A stretch of 9,006 bases of DNA, from contig JAQTTI010000040.1 in the NCBI GenBank assembly GCA_028710845.1, positions 1 through 9,006 of the forward strand, given 5' to 3'. The first letter of the stretch is position 1. Every line of letters starts with the position of its first letter. The position numbers were made by a program, and so were the translations under genes. Shown here piece by piece: positions 1-6,684 of this stretch. The stretch is from Candidatus Omnitrophota bacterium (GTDB taxonomy: Bacteria > Omnitrophota > Gorgyraeia > Gygaellales > Profunditerraquicolaceae). Below the pieces are notes generated by a model, which saw only the letters and a list, made by a program, of their open reading frames with translations, was not told where the DNA came from and ran no database searches.

Positions 1-22
1 TAATTCTTTAACTGTTAAAGGC

Positions 23-1021
23 TTATTTTGCATCGGGTAATTTTTGCAGCTTGGTTTTAATTTTGTCTTGCGTAGGATCTAACTTCAGGGATTTCTCCCA
101 ATTTATTCTTGCTTGGTCAACGTCGCCCAATTTCAGAAAAACTTCTCCCAGATGGTCGTATATCTCGGGGTCGATAATAAGGGACGCCGCTTTTTCTAAT
201 TCAGCCAAAGCCTGATTAAATTTACCTGTTTTGAAATAATACCAGCCTAAACTGTCAACGTAAGCGCCGTTTTCAGGCTCAATTTCAAGCGCTTTTCTTA
301 TCAGCTCGCCTGCCTGTTTAATATTTTTATCCTGCTCCAGGTAAAAATATCCGAGAAAATTCAGGGCCTCATGGTAATCAGGCTTTAATTTTAGGGCGGC
401 CTTTAACTCTTTTTCTACTCCGGGAAAATCTTTTAATTCAAAATAAATACTGGCCAGGTAAAAATGACTTTCCTCATCTTCCGGCGATAAACCGCTAACC
501 AGCTTAAATATGCTTTCGGCTTCTTTAAACTTCTTTTGCTGAAGGTAAACAACACCCAGGCTTTTATAAATACTGGTATTCTTGGGCTCAAGCCGGGAGG
601 CATTTTTAAGAGCAATTGTATATTCCTGAGCGGCAAGCTCTTCCTGGTTTTGGGTAACATAGAGCAGCGCCAATATTGCATGCGGCTCTACGGATAAAGG
701 AGCAATCCTGATGGCTTGTTTAAGGTGGCTTATTGCAGAAGATGCGTCATTTTTCTTGATAAAGACCGACGCCAGGTTTAAATGCAATAAGGAGCTTTCC
801 GGGTCAAGAGCAAGCGCCTTCTTATATTCGGCAATAGCCCTGTCAAGCTCTCCTATGTCCTCGGAATAAACTCCGACGATATAATGGCTTAAGCCCCGGA
901 TGTTTTCCTTGGTTAGACAGCCTTCATCCTCCGGCTTATCCGTTTCTAAGGCCTGGATAGTTCCCCCTAAGGCCAATGTGAGGCAAAAACAGATTACGCT
1001 TAGAAAATATTTTAAATTCAT
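23..1021 (-). CDS. exported tetratricopeptide-repeat protein
   Basis: A 332-residue protein made almost entirely of TPR units. Residues 1-24 form a signal peptide (Lys near the start, hydrophobic core, likely cut after the Ala of TIQA) with no lipobox, so it is predicted to be periplasmic or exported. About eight helix-turn-helix repeats of roughly 34 residues run from about 46 to 321, with typical A..Y..AL.L.P spacing. The last units carry DSLGW (256-260) and DPEIYDHLGEVF (284-295), a C-terminal pattern common in bacterial TPR proteins of unknown role. Such proteins are scaffolds for protein-protein contact and no enzymatic residues are seen. It is the last gene seen of the hisG unit, 10 bases after the S38-like gene. 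Start at ATG 1021 fits the signal peptide. The ribosome site is weak and lies in a hairpin (see 1024-1042). The partner and pathway are unknown. Confidence 0.85.
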   Translation of the reverse strand: MNLKYFLSVICFCLTLALGGTIQALETDKPEDEGCLTKENIRGLSHYIVGVYSEDIGELDRAIAEYKKALALDPESSLLHLNLASVFIKKNDASSAISHLKQAIRIAPLSVEPHAILALLYVTQNQEELAAQEYTIALKNASRLEPKNTSIYKSLGVVYLQQKKFKEAESIFKLVSGLSPEDEESHFYLASIYFELKDFPGVEKELKAALKLKPDYHEALNFLGYFYLEQDKNIKQAGELIRKALEIEPENGAYVDSLGWYYFKTGKFNQALAELEKAASLIIDPEIYDHLGEVFLKLGDVDQARINWEKSLKLDPTQDKIKTKLQKLPDAK

Positions 1022-1023
1022 AA

Positions 1024-1042
1024 GTAAAGGCTTAACCTTTAC
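1024..1042 (-). promoter_or_regulatory. hairpin at S38/TPR gene junction
   Basis: On the minus strand GTAAAGG (1042-1036) and CCTTTAC (1030-1024) form a perfect 7-bp stem with the 5-base loop TTAAG. The loop holds the TAA stop of the S38-like gene. The 5' arm holds AAAGG, the best Shine-Dalgarno candidate for the TPR gene, whose ATG begins 3 bases after the stem. No T-run follows, so this is not a rho-independent terminator. Inference: a ribosome finishing the small gene would open the stem and allow the TPR gene to be translated (translational coupling). The stem is visible in the sequence; the function is a guess. Confidence 0.4.
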
Positions 1043-1142
1043 CGCCCCAAGCTCTCTTCTTCAAGTGACGAAGACGGCGGCGTAATTTCTTACGCTTATG
1101 GGTTTTGATTTTTTGTCTTTTTCTTTTCTTTCCGCAAGGCAT
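1032..1142 (-). CDS. AURKAIP1/COX24-domain (mS38-like) small basic protein
   Basis: A 36-residue, very basic protein beginning MPCGKKRKRQKIKTHKRKK and ending WGGKG. More than half of its residues are Lys or Arg. The KKRKR..KI.THKRKK core matches the short bacterial AURKAIP1/COX24-domain proteins, well known from Bacteroidetes. Their mitochondrial relatives (AURKAIP1, yeast Cox24) are the small-subunit ribosomal protein mS38. The likely role is therefore an accessory ribosomal protein bound to rRNA; the ribosome link is by family, not shown here. The gene sits between hisG and the TPR gene. Its AAGGAG (1159-1154) overlaps the hisG stop and lies 11 bases before the ATG, so translation is probably coupled to hisG. 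The composition and motif make a chance ORF very unlikely. Confidence 0.85.
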   Translation of the reverse strand: MPCGKKRKRQKIKTHKRKKLRRRLRHLKKRAWGGKG

Positions 1143-1153
1143 TCTATTTTGTT

Positions 1154-1159
1154 CTCCTT
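1154..1159 (-). promoter_or_regulatory. ribosome binding site of S38-like gene
   Basis: AAGGAG on the minus strand, 11 bases before the ATG at 1142. Its AA are the last two bases of the hisG TAA stop, so a ribosome ending hisG is positioned directly on the site. It fixes the start of the 36-codon gene. Confidence 0.7.
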
Positions 1160-2042
1160 AATAAATCACTTTATTTAACGGATATTCGATGATCCCCTGG
1201 GCGCCGGCGCCCTTTAATGCGGGAATAAGGGTCCTGACAACTTTCTCGTCGATAATTGTCTCGATAGCAAACCAGCCGTCATCACTTAAGCCGGAAATTG
1301 TCGGTTTCTTTAAAGCCGGAAGTTTAGCTAAAACTTTTTTCAGGTTTTCTTCTTTTACGTTCATTTTAAGGCCGACTTTCTCTTCGGCCGCGATTGCTCC
1401 TTTTAAAAGCATAGCAATCTGTTCCATTTTATCTTTTTTCCAGGCGTCTTTATAGGCGTCTTTATTAGCTATAAATTGGGTCACCGATTCACAAAGGGTG
1501 GCAATTTCAACTAGCTTGTTCGCCCTAAGCGAGCTCCCGGTTTCAGTAAGCTCGACGATAGCATCGACTAGTCCTGCGCTTACCTTGACTTCGGTTGCGC
1601 CCCAGCTAAACTCCACATCCACTTTGACTTTATTTTTTTTAAAATAGTCTTTGGCTACATTGACCAGTTCGGTAGCAATCCGCTTGCCATTTAGATTCTT
1701 AACGGTCTTTAGGCCCGAATTCTGGGGAACGGCTAAAACCCATCTTACTTTATTAAGGCTCTGTTTCGAATAAGTCAGATCGGTTATCCTGACTACGTCG
1801 GACTTGTTTTCCAGGATCCAGTCATTGCCGGTAATACCGCAATCAAGGGCTCCGTCCTGGACATAACGCGACATTTCCTGAGCGCGTAAAAGGGTGGCCT
1901 GGATTTCGACATCGTCTATCGATGGAAAATACGAACGCGAATTGGGAAGGTTTACATTGAATCCGGCTTTTTTGAGCATCTTAAAAGTGGATTCCTGGAG
2001 GCTGCCTTTAGGTAGCCCTAGTTTTAGTATTTTTTCTTTCAT
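1158..2042 (-). CDS. hisG: ATP phosphoribosyltransferase, long form
   Basis: First enzyme of histidine biosynthesis: it joins PRPP and ATP to give phosphoribosyl-ATP in the cytoplasm. The 294 residues match the long, self-contained HisG. The catalytic part opens with KLGLPKGSLQ (7-16) and carries the CGITGNDW stretch (68-75). The PRPP-binding loop is E164-L-T-E-T-G-S-S-L-R173 followed by AN. A C-terminal ACT-like regulatory domain (about 222-294) contains LPALKKPTIS and the IPALKGAGAQGI region; in this family it mediates histidine feedback inhibition. Long forms need no HisZ, and none is present. Other his genes are absent, so this copy is separate from any his operon here; it heads a unit with the S38-like and TPR genes. 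The ATG at 2042 has AAGG 7 bases upstream and a near-consensus promoter at 2077-2105. Nothing is missing or broken. Confidence 0.95.
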   Translation of the reverse strand: MKEKILKLGLPKGSLQESTFKMLKKAGFNVNLPNSRSYFPSIDDVEIQATLLRAQEMSRYVQDGALDCGITGNDWILENKSDVVRITDLTYSKQSLNKVRWVLAVPQNSGLKTVKNLNGKRIATELVNVAKDYFKKNKVKVDVEFSWGATEVKVSAGLVDAIVELTETGSSLRANKLVEIATLCESVTQFIANKDAYKDAWKKDKMEQIAMLLKGAIAAEEKVGLKMNVKEENLKKVLAKLPALKKPTISGLSDDGWFAIETIIDEKVVRTLIPALKGAGAQGIIEYPLNKVIY

Positions 2043-2076
2043 CTCTTTTCCTTATTTAATTAAAACAAACAAAATT

Positions 2077-2105
2077 ATTATAACGGGATTAACTTCTATT
2101 GTAAA
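2077..2105 (-). promoter_or_regulatory. sigma70-type promoter of hisG unit
   Basis: On the minus strand TTTACA (2105-2100), a 17-base spacer and TATAAT (2082-2077). The -10 is perfect and the -35 differs from TTGACA at one base. Transcription would start near 2070, leaving a leader of about 28 bases before hisG. The site lies in the 86-base gap after the GH94 gene. No terminator hairpin is visible in that gap, so read-through from upstream is possible. Confidence 0.75.
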
Positions 2106-2128
2106 GCGAAAATATTGGCCAAAATTAA

Positions 2129-4792
2129 TCAGTCCAAAAGAACTTCGATCAGGTTGAGCTTATTCTTAGGTAAACTAAAGATGGCCTCTTTTGATATAAG
2201 CAGCCTGGGGGCGGGCTCGATTGCAAAGTTTTCTGAATTAATTTTTAAGCTTTTTATCCTGTATCGGCCAAACTCAAGGCTTTTAGGATTTAGATAAGTA
2301 ACCTTTAATTTTCTGCCGGAAAACGTTCGGCTGATGCTTAACCTGTTTCCGGGTTTAAACTGTTCGCTTACCAGCTTAGGCTCGATTAATAAGTCTCCGT
2401 TTTGCCCCTTGACTCCGAAGGCCTGGGTAAGCAGGGTGAGCATAAACCAGCTGGCTGAACCGGTCAGATAAGAATACATCCCCCGGCCGCTGATATCAAA
2501 ATATTCCGGTAAACAGGGATAAATCTTGCTATTATCGGTATTAGCCGCCATTCGATATAACGAGCTTAATGCCATCCACCCTTCTTTGGCAAAGTTTTGC
2601 TGGTATAACCCATTGGCAAACATCACTACCATGTGGCTAAAAACCGAACCGTTCTCCTTATCCCCGTACGAAAAAGAAAATGCCCGGCCTAAATCATGCA
2701 TTTCTTTTTTAAAATCAGTATTGAGGCGGATACCCCCCGATGATTTATCATATAAATACCGTAAAACATTCGAGATTATTTTTCTCACCTGCCACGGATC
2801 GGCTAAGCCGCTCATAACCGGAAATGTCTGAGAAACCAGGCTCATCCGTATTACGCCTGCGAAACGTCCCTCCACCCTGTTTTTACGGTTATCGTAATAA
2901 CCGTTAAAGAAACCTTCTTTTAACCATTCTCGTTTTTCGATCTGTTTTTTCATCCAGATGGATTTTTCCTCTAAAGAACCGCTCAACGCGGCGGCATCTA
3001 TACGGACTTTTTTCCCGGAAACTTCTTGGCCGGTCTTTGAAAAATAAAACTCTAAAATTCTATGTTTCTCCCCGATATCCGAATAATTAAAATGGGCCAG
3101 TAAAATTTTTATTTCCTCCGCCAATTCAAAACTTGGCCGGCCTGTTTCGAGGATAAGTTTTGCTAAAGCAGCAAGATTTGCGGCATACATGGAAGAAAAA
3201 GCCACACTTTCTCCGTTTTCTTTGGCCATATCTAAACCGTCATTCCAATCCGCCCCTTCCAGGCGCACCTGGTTATGGCTGCCCACATTATAAAATTGGA
3301 CTAAATTTTGTACCAGTAAGTGTTCTAAAACCGTGCCTTTATAAATTTTCCCGTTTCTGGCCTTAAGCCTGGTTCCATAAGAATCATCCCAACTATAGTC
3401 TATGATTTTCGAGCGGTTTAGCTGATGGTTCCTGAAGTATGGGGCCTGCTCAAATAAAATATCAAAATCTCCTGTCTCATCAATGTATAACTTGAGGGTA
3501 ATCAGCGGCCAGACACCATGGTCCATCCAGACCCGGCTGATATTATTACGGTCGGCGATAAAATCACCCGGATTTTTACCGATAATGGTGGCATTGGACC
3601 CGTCGATTTTTACTCCGCCAAAATTATTAATCAGCATTTTCCGGACATCTCCGGGATTGTTCAAAATAAGCCCGAGACAATCCTGCCAGAGATCGCGCCA
3701 GCCCCTCCCTCCCCGGCCGTAATCGAAATCGGGCAGGAATGAGCAGCCAAATATTTTCCTTAAAAAAGGCTGGACATTTACCCAAAGCAGCCAATTGTCA
3801 AAATTTTTATCACTGCTTGAGACTGTTATTGACTTGGATTGGGCTGACCAGAATTGAATGGTTTTTTTAAAACAGGCGCTTATTTTTTGCCGGCTGTTAT
3901 ATTTATTTATCAGTGCGGCTAAATTTAGATCTTTTTGGCTTATCCCCATGATAACAACGTAGCTTACCTGAGCGCCCGGAGAAAGGGTCATCCGCGAAAA
4001 ACGCATTGCTGCCATCGGCTCCCTGCCTTGGATAGGTTTTTTAAAAGGGGTCCTATTTTCAAAAACGGCTTGCGGCGCCTCAAGATCGCCGGAATCTCCG
4101 CAAAAAATCTCCTGGGTAGGATAAGTATATTGAGCCCTGCGGCCTTTGTTATCACAGGCGGCGGCAAAATAAACCGTAGAGTTAGAATGGTGCCCGGCTT
4201 CATCAAAGAGTAAGGTCGGCTTGATTTTAATCCCGTATTTTTCTATTTTTATCCTAGTTAACAGTGAAGTTACATGGCGGTGGTCGCGGATATTATCGGC
4301 GCTTCGGCAATACAAAGGTATAGCAGCGTAAGGAGTAAAGCTGACCTTCTTTTTGCCTTGATTACTGATAGTTACCTGCATTATTTCCAGGGCATCGTTT
4401 CCAGCCGGAACAAAAGAAAGGATTTCGGATTTTAATCCTGCCTTTTTATTCTCCCGGCTTACCCTCTGCCAAAGCTGCCCGGCTTCCAGCATAAAATTAT
4501 TACCGGCCTGATTTCTCGGTTCTTTGGAAACCCCGGCAGCTGACCAGATATTGCCTTTATCAATGTATAACCAGAAGTTTCTTGAGGCCCTTGAAAGAGA
4601 AAGATTGGCGCGCGAAACAGGCTCAAGTAAAAAATGATTCTGGCTGCTTTTGATATCCCCGCCTAAATCAGGGGAGATTGACGACATTAATATTTCATTG
4701 CAAAGAGGCAGGTATAAAGAAGATATTTTATCCGCTGAGAACGACTTGAAACTTCCGGAACTATCGGTGAATTTATATAAATTATTTTCCAA
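2129..4792 (-). CDS. GH94-family phosphorylase-like enzyme (cellobiose phosphorylase type)
   Basis: An 887-residue cytoplasmic-type protein with no signal peptide. The order fits GH94: an N-terminal beta-sandwich (about 1-300, with ILMSSISPDLGGD near 34-46), a helical linker, an (alpha/alpha)6 barrel and a C-terminal beta layer. Key motifs are WRDLWQD (365-371, the family's xRDxxQD), GADWNDG (513-519, D515 aligning with the usual catalytic acid), KENGSVFSH (712-720, H720 aligning with the phosphate-binding His) and TGSASW (777-782, T777 aligning with the phosphate-contacting Thr). These suggest an active phosphorolytic enzyme that splits a beta-linked sugar to give a sugar 1-phosphate. The stretch before WRDLWQD is GRGGRG rather than the usual cellobiose phosphorylase context, so the substrate is open; NCBI-style naming would be GH36-type glycosyl hydrolase domain protein. 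It starts at TTG: an in-frame TAA lies 15 bases upstream, AAAGGGG sits 7 bases before it, and the next Met is residue 36. The PilZ gene ends 16 bases upstream, implying co-transcription. Confidence 0.85.
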   Translation of the reverse strand: MENNLYKFTDSSGSFKSFSADKISSLYLPLCNEILMSSISPDLGGDIKSSQNHFLLEPVSRANLSLSRASRNFWLYIDKGNIWSAAGVSKEPRNQAGNNFMLEAGQLWQRVSRENKKAGLKSEILSFVPAGNDALEIMQVTISNQGKKKVSFTPYAAIPLYCRSADNIRDHRHVTSLLTRIKIEKYGIKIKPTLLFDEAGHHSNSTVYFAAACDNKGRRAQYTYPTQEIFCGDSGDLEAPQAVFENRTPFKKPIQGREPMAAMRFSRMTLSPGAQVSYVVIMGISQKDLNLAALINKYNSRQKISACFKKTIQFWSAQSKSITVSSSDKNFDNWLLWVNVQPFLRKIFGCSFLPDFDYGRGGRGWRDLWQDCLGLILNNPGDVRKMLINNFGGVKIDGSNATIIGKNPGDFIADRNNISRVWMDHGVWPLITLKLYIDETGDFDILFEQAPYFRNHQLNRSKIIDYSWDDSYGTRLKARNGKIYKGTVLEHLLVQNLVQFYNVGSHNQVRLEGADWNDGLDMAKENGESVAFSSMYAANLAALAKLILETGRPSFELAEEIKILLAHFNYSDIGEKHRILEFYFSKTGQEVSGKKVRIDAAALSGSLEEKSIWMKKQIEKREWLKEGFFNGYYDNRKNRVEGRFAGVIRMSLVSQTFPVMSGLADPWQVRKIISNVLRYLYDKSSGGIRLNTDFKKEMHDLGRAFSFSYGDKENGSVFSHMVVMFANGLYQQNFAKEGWMALSSLYRMAANTDNSKIYPCLPEYFDISGRGMYSYLTGSASWFMLTLLTQAFGVKGQNGDLLIEPKLVSEQFKPGNRLSISRTFSGRKLKVTYLNPKSLEFGRYRIKSLKINSENFAIEPAPRLLISKEAIFSLPKNKLNLIEVLLD

Positions 4793-4799
4793 ACTAAAA

Positions 4800-4806
4800 C
4801 CCCTTT
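4800..4806 (-). promoter_or_regulatory. ribosome binding site fixing the TTG start of the GH94 gene
   Basis: AAAGGGG on the minus strand, 7 bases before the TTG at 4792. Together with the in-frame TAA just upstream it makes TTG the only reasonable start. Confidence 0.65.
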
Positions 4807-4808
4807 AG

Positions 4809-5669
4809 CTACTGCAGCAATATGGTAAGCTTTAACCGGTCTTCGTCGGTTATAAAGTTGAAAAAACCGGCTATGCTGTATTTAGGAGGATTTTCCTGTA
4901 ATTTTTCGACCCGGATAACCTGGACTACCGCGCTGATGGTTACGTCCTGCAATAAAATCTTGCAGACTATGTTTGTGTAGATATTTTTTTCTACGGGAAT
5001 AAAGGTTTCGGAAACAAACATTAATCCGCCATAGCTTATGTTTTTGATCCTTCCTTTACAGCTTTTATCCTGTGAAAAATAGATTATCTCCAGATCTACT
5101 TCTTTTCTCTTATATTTTCTCTTTTCTTTGGCGTCTCCATAGCCTTTAACCTGGATAAAGGATTTCAGCATTTCCCCTTTAATCAGGCCGCCGGCATCGA
5201 ACTCTTCTTTATTCTTATTCTTGATCTCGGCGGGAAAATAATAATTTATGGAATTCCTTATTTCGCTGTAGGTGCTTATAAAAACTTCTATTTCGCAGCC
5301 GGTAACCTGCCTGAGCATATCTATAACCCCTTCATTAAGAGGGTCGGCCATAACCACCTCTAATGAATTCCCGGATCTTTCCAGAGGCAGTAATGAATAG
5401 ATGTTGATTAACTTAAAAGGCAGTATCTTTAATAATTGCGGGGCTATCTCATACCTGTCTAGCGGTAAATAGGCAAAACCATATTGGCTGGCCAGGCATT
5501 CTGCGATATGGATCTCGTTTACATAACCTAAAGATATAAGGTGTTGGCTGATATAACCGCCTTTATCCTTTTGCTCTTCTAAAGCTTTTTCCAGTTGTTT
5601 CTGGCTTATCAGGTTGCGCTCCAGAAGCAGTTCGCCGATCTTAGCTTTCAATATCCTTTTTGGGCTCAT
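4809..5669 (-). CDS. MshEN (T2SSE_N)-PilZ two-domain protein, predicted c-di-GMP receptor
   Basis: A 286-residue cytoplasmic protein. Residues about 8-146 are a MshEN/T2SSE_N domain, the module found at the N-terminus of GspE/PilB/MshE secretion and pilus ATPases. Two 29-residue-spaced motifs are visible: K10-I-G...L26...L30..Q33 and I40-S...G48...I55...L59..Q62. The domain stands alone here with no ATPase. A linker (147-181) leads to a PilZ domain (about 182-286) with both c-di-GMP-binding signatures: RKYKR (R184xxxR188) and NISYGG (N210xSxxG215). The PilZ half should bind c-di-GMP. The MshEN half has K10 where the binding Arg is usual, plus N19 and S41 where Gly is usual, so its binding is doubtful. 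ATG 5669 is chosen although GGAGGG (5689-5684) lies 14 bases away, which is long. The 114-base gap upstream shows no convincing promoter. The gene lies between a TPR lipoprotein gene and GH94; the output it controls is unknown. Confidence 0.85.
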   Translation of the reverse strand: MSPKRILKAKIGELLLERNLISQKQLEKALEEQKDKGGYISQHLISLGYVNEIHIAECLASQYGFAYLPLDRYEIAPQLLKILPFKLINIYSLLPLERSGNSLEVVMADPLNEGVIDMLRQVTGCEIEVFISTYSEIRNSINYYFPAEIKNKNKEEFDAGGLIKGEMLKSFIQVKGYGDAKEKRKYKRKEVDLEIIYFSQDKSCKGRIKNISYGGLMFVSETFIPVEKNIYTNIVCKILLQDVTISAVVQVIRVEKLQENPPKYSIAGFFNFITDEDRLKLTILLQ

Positions 5670-5783
5670 AGGTTATAAAAATTCCCTCCGTTTTAAAGAT
5701 GGGTGATTCTTAAGTTTTAATTGGGAGTTTTTGATTTTGGTTTCTTACCTTAAATTCTTGGAAACGGTGAGGCTTTTTCAATA

Positions 5784-6104
5784 TTATTGCCCGGAAGCCT
5801 TTTCAAGTTGCTCTATAAATTCCAAATTAAACTTTAAGCCCAACGATTCTGCTTTATGCACATCCTGCCAGCTTTTCTCATAATCTCTTATATAATAATA
5901 AGCTTTGGCCCGGTTATAATAAGCTCCGGCATAATCAGGATTGCTTTCAATTGCTTTACTAAATACCAAAATGGCGCTTTCAATCTGTGCGGTGTCTTCC
6001 GTCTGGCCCGATTTTATTTCTTGAGGAGGTTTTTGGGCTATCGGTTCTATTGTAGCGCAGCCGGCAGTTAATCCTAAGCACAAAAGTAAAACAAAGCTTT
6101 TCAT
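5784..6104 (-). CDS. small TPR lipoprotein
   Basis: A 106-residue predicted lipoprotein. MKSFVLLLCLGLTAGC gives a classic signal peptide with lipobox LTAGC and lipidated C16; the next residues (Ala, Thr) do not suggest inner-membrane retention by the Asp+2 rule. A low-complexity linker (about 17-38) is followed by about one and a half TPR units (about 40-98), with FSKAIESNPDYAGAYYNRAKAYY as the clear core (named by its ends, F48 to Y70). It probably acts as a small adaptor at the periplasmic face of the membrane. GAGGT lies 3 bases before the ATG, and a good promoter stands just upstream at 6123-6151. The PilZ gene follows after 114 bases, so it may lead that transcript. The partner is unknown. 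Confidence 0.8.
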   Translation of the reverse strand: MKSFVLLLCLGLTAGCATIEPIAQKPPQEIKSGQTEDTAQIESAILVFSKAIESNPDYAGAYYNRAKAYYYIRDYEKSWQDVHKAESLGLKFNLEFIEQLEKASGQ

Positions 6105-6122
6105 TTTACCTCATTTTTTATC

Positions 6123-6151
6123 ATTATATCGTTAAATCGGGCTTAAAACAA
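6123..6151 (-). promoter_or_regulatory. sigma70-type promoter before the TPR lipoprotein gene
   Basis: On the minus strand TTGTTT (6151-6146), 17-base spacer, TATAAT (6128-6123). Transcription would start near 6116, giving a leader of only about 12 bases that still includes the GAGGT ribosome site. The -35 box lies inside a 15-base string, AAAACAATAAAAAAG on the plus strand (6145-6159), that recurs exactly at the pilin promoter. Confidence 0.65.
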
Positions 6152-6173
6152 TAAAAAAGTCTTATTCGAAAAT

Positions 6174-6653
6174 TTATTTTTTAAATATCCCGATGATTAT
6201 AAATATTGTTACTGCGATTGCAAATGCCGATAGTATCACTAAAGGTAAAAATAAAGGAACTGTTTTCTGGGGGCTGCTTTTACTTAGCAGGCTGGATAAA
6301 TAAACTTCTTCGGGAGAAGGCTTTTTGGCTTTAGCAGATGCCTTCTTGCCGGATTGAGGCGCGCCAGACACCGGCCTTAATGGGGGAGCTTCTATTTTAC
6401 GGAATTGCGGACTGTCGGCGCGATAAGGATTACTGACTGCGTTCGGGCCATGCTGGATGTCAAATTCCCCGCCATATGGATTACTTAAAGTTCCGGCGGA
6501 ATATTTATCTTCATATTTATGCAGCGGGCTGTCTAAATCATTCGTTAAAGATTGGTTATAATTAATGGCCGGCGGCTGGAGATCATCACTACGGCAGTAG
6601 GCGTTTAAGGCTAAAAGGTTAAGTAGAATCAGCGTAAAAATAAAATATTTCAT
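6174..6653 (-). CDS. exported protein with C-terminal membrane anchor and SNPY repeats, unknown function
   Basis: I do not recognise a named family. From ATG 6653 it is 159 residues. Residues 1-18 form a signal peptide (MKYFIFTLILLNLLALNA), which is why this start is preferred over the ATG at 6713. The upstream ATG would add 20 unlikely residues before the signal peptide and overlap the previous gene by 29 bases. Neither start has a strong Shine-Dalgarno. The exported middle is Pro/Ser/Asn-rich and holds two SNPY units (57-60 and 74-77), like the NPY-type repeats of some small secreted bacterial proteins. A Lys/Pro-rich stretch (103-113) precedes a C-terminal membrane helix (about 131-156) ending in KK. 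It is therefore predicted to be tail-anchored with its body outside the cytoplasm. It is the last gene of the pilin unit, 31 bases after the lipoprotein gene. Confidence 0.65.
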   Translation of the reverse strand: MKYFIFTLILLNLLALNAYCRSDDLQPPAINYNQSLTNDLDSPLHKYEDKYSAGTLSNPYGGEFDIQHGPNAVSNPYRADSPQFRKIEAPPLRPVSGAPQSGKKASAKAKKPSPEEVYLSSLLSKSSPQKTVPLFLPLVILSAFAIAVTIFIIIGIFKK

Positions 6654-6684
6654 TCTTTTTAACCAGCAGGTTACATTCCAAGCT

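Noticed and set aside
6..20. Perfect 7-1-7 palindrome CTTTAACTGTTAAAG after the TPR gene, possible terminator
   Set aside because: The stem is AT-rich with a one-base centre and no T-run follows on the minus strand (AATTA). It is more likely leader or ribosome-site sequence of a gene beyond the window.
3935..4213. Long plus-strand and alternate-frame ORFs inside the GH94 gene
   Set aside because: They lie wholly within a well-supported gene, lack ribosome sites and encode no recognisable domain, so they are frame shadows.
5690..5783. Possible c-di-GMP riboswitch or promoter in the gap before the MshEN-PilZ gene, suggested by AAAAAGCCTCACCG
   Set aside because: The rest of the GEMM consensus (GNRA-capped P1b stem, second stem with its receptor) is absent. 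No -35/-10 pair with proper spacing stands out.
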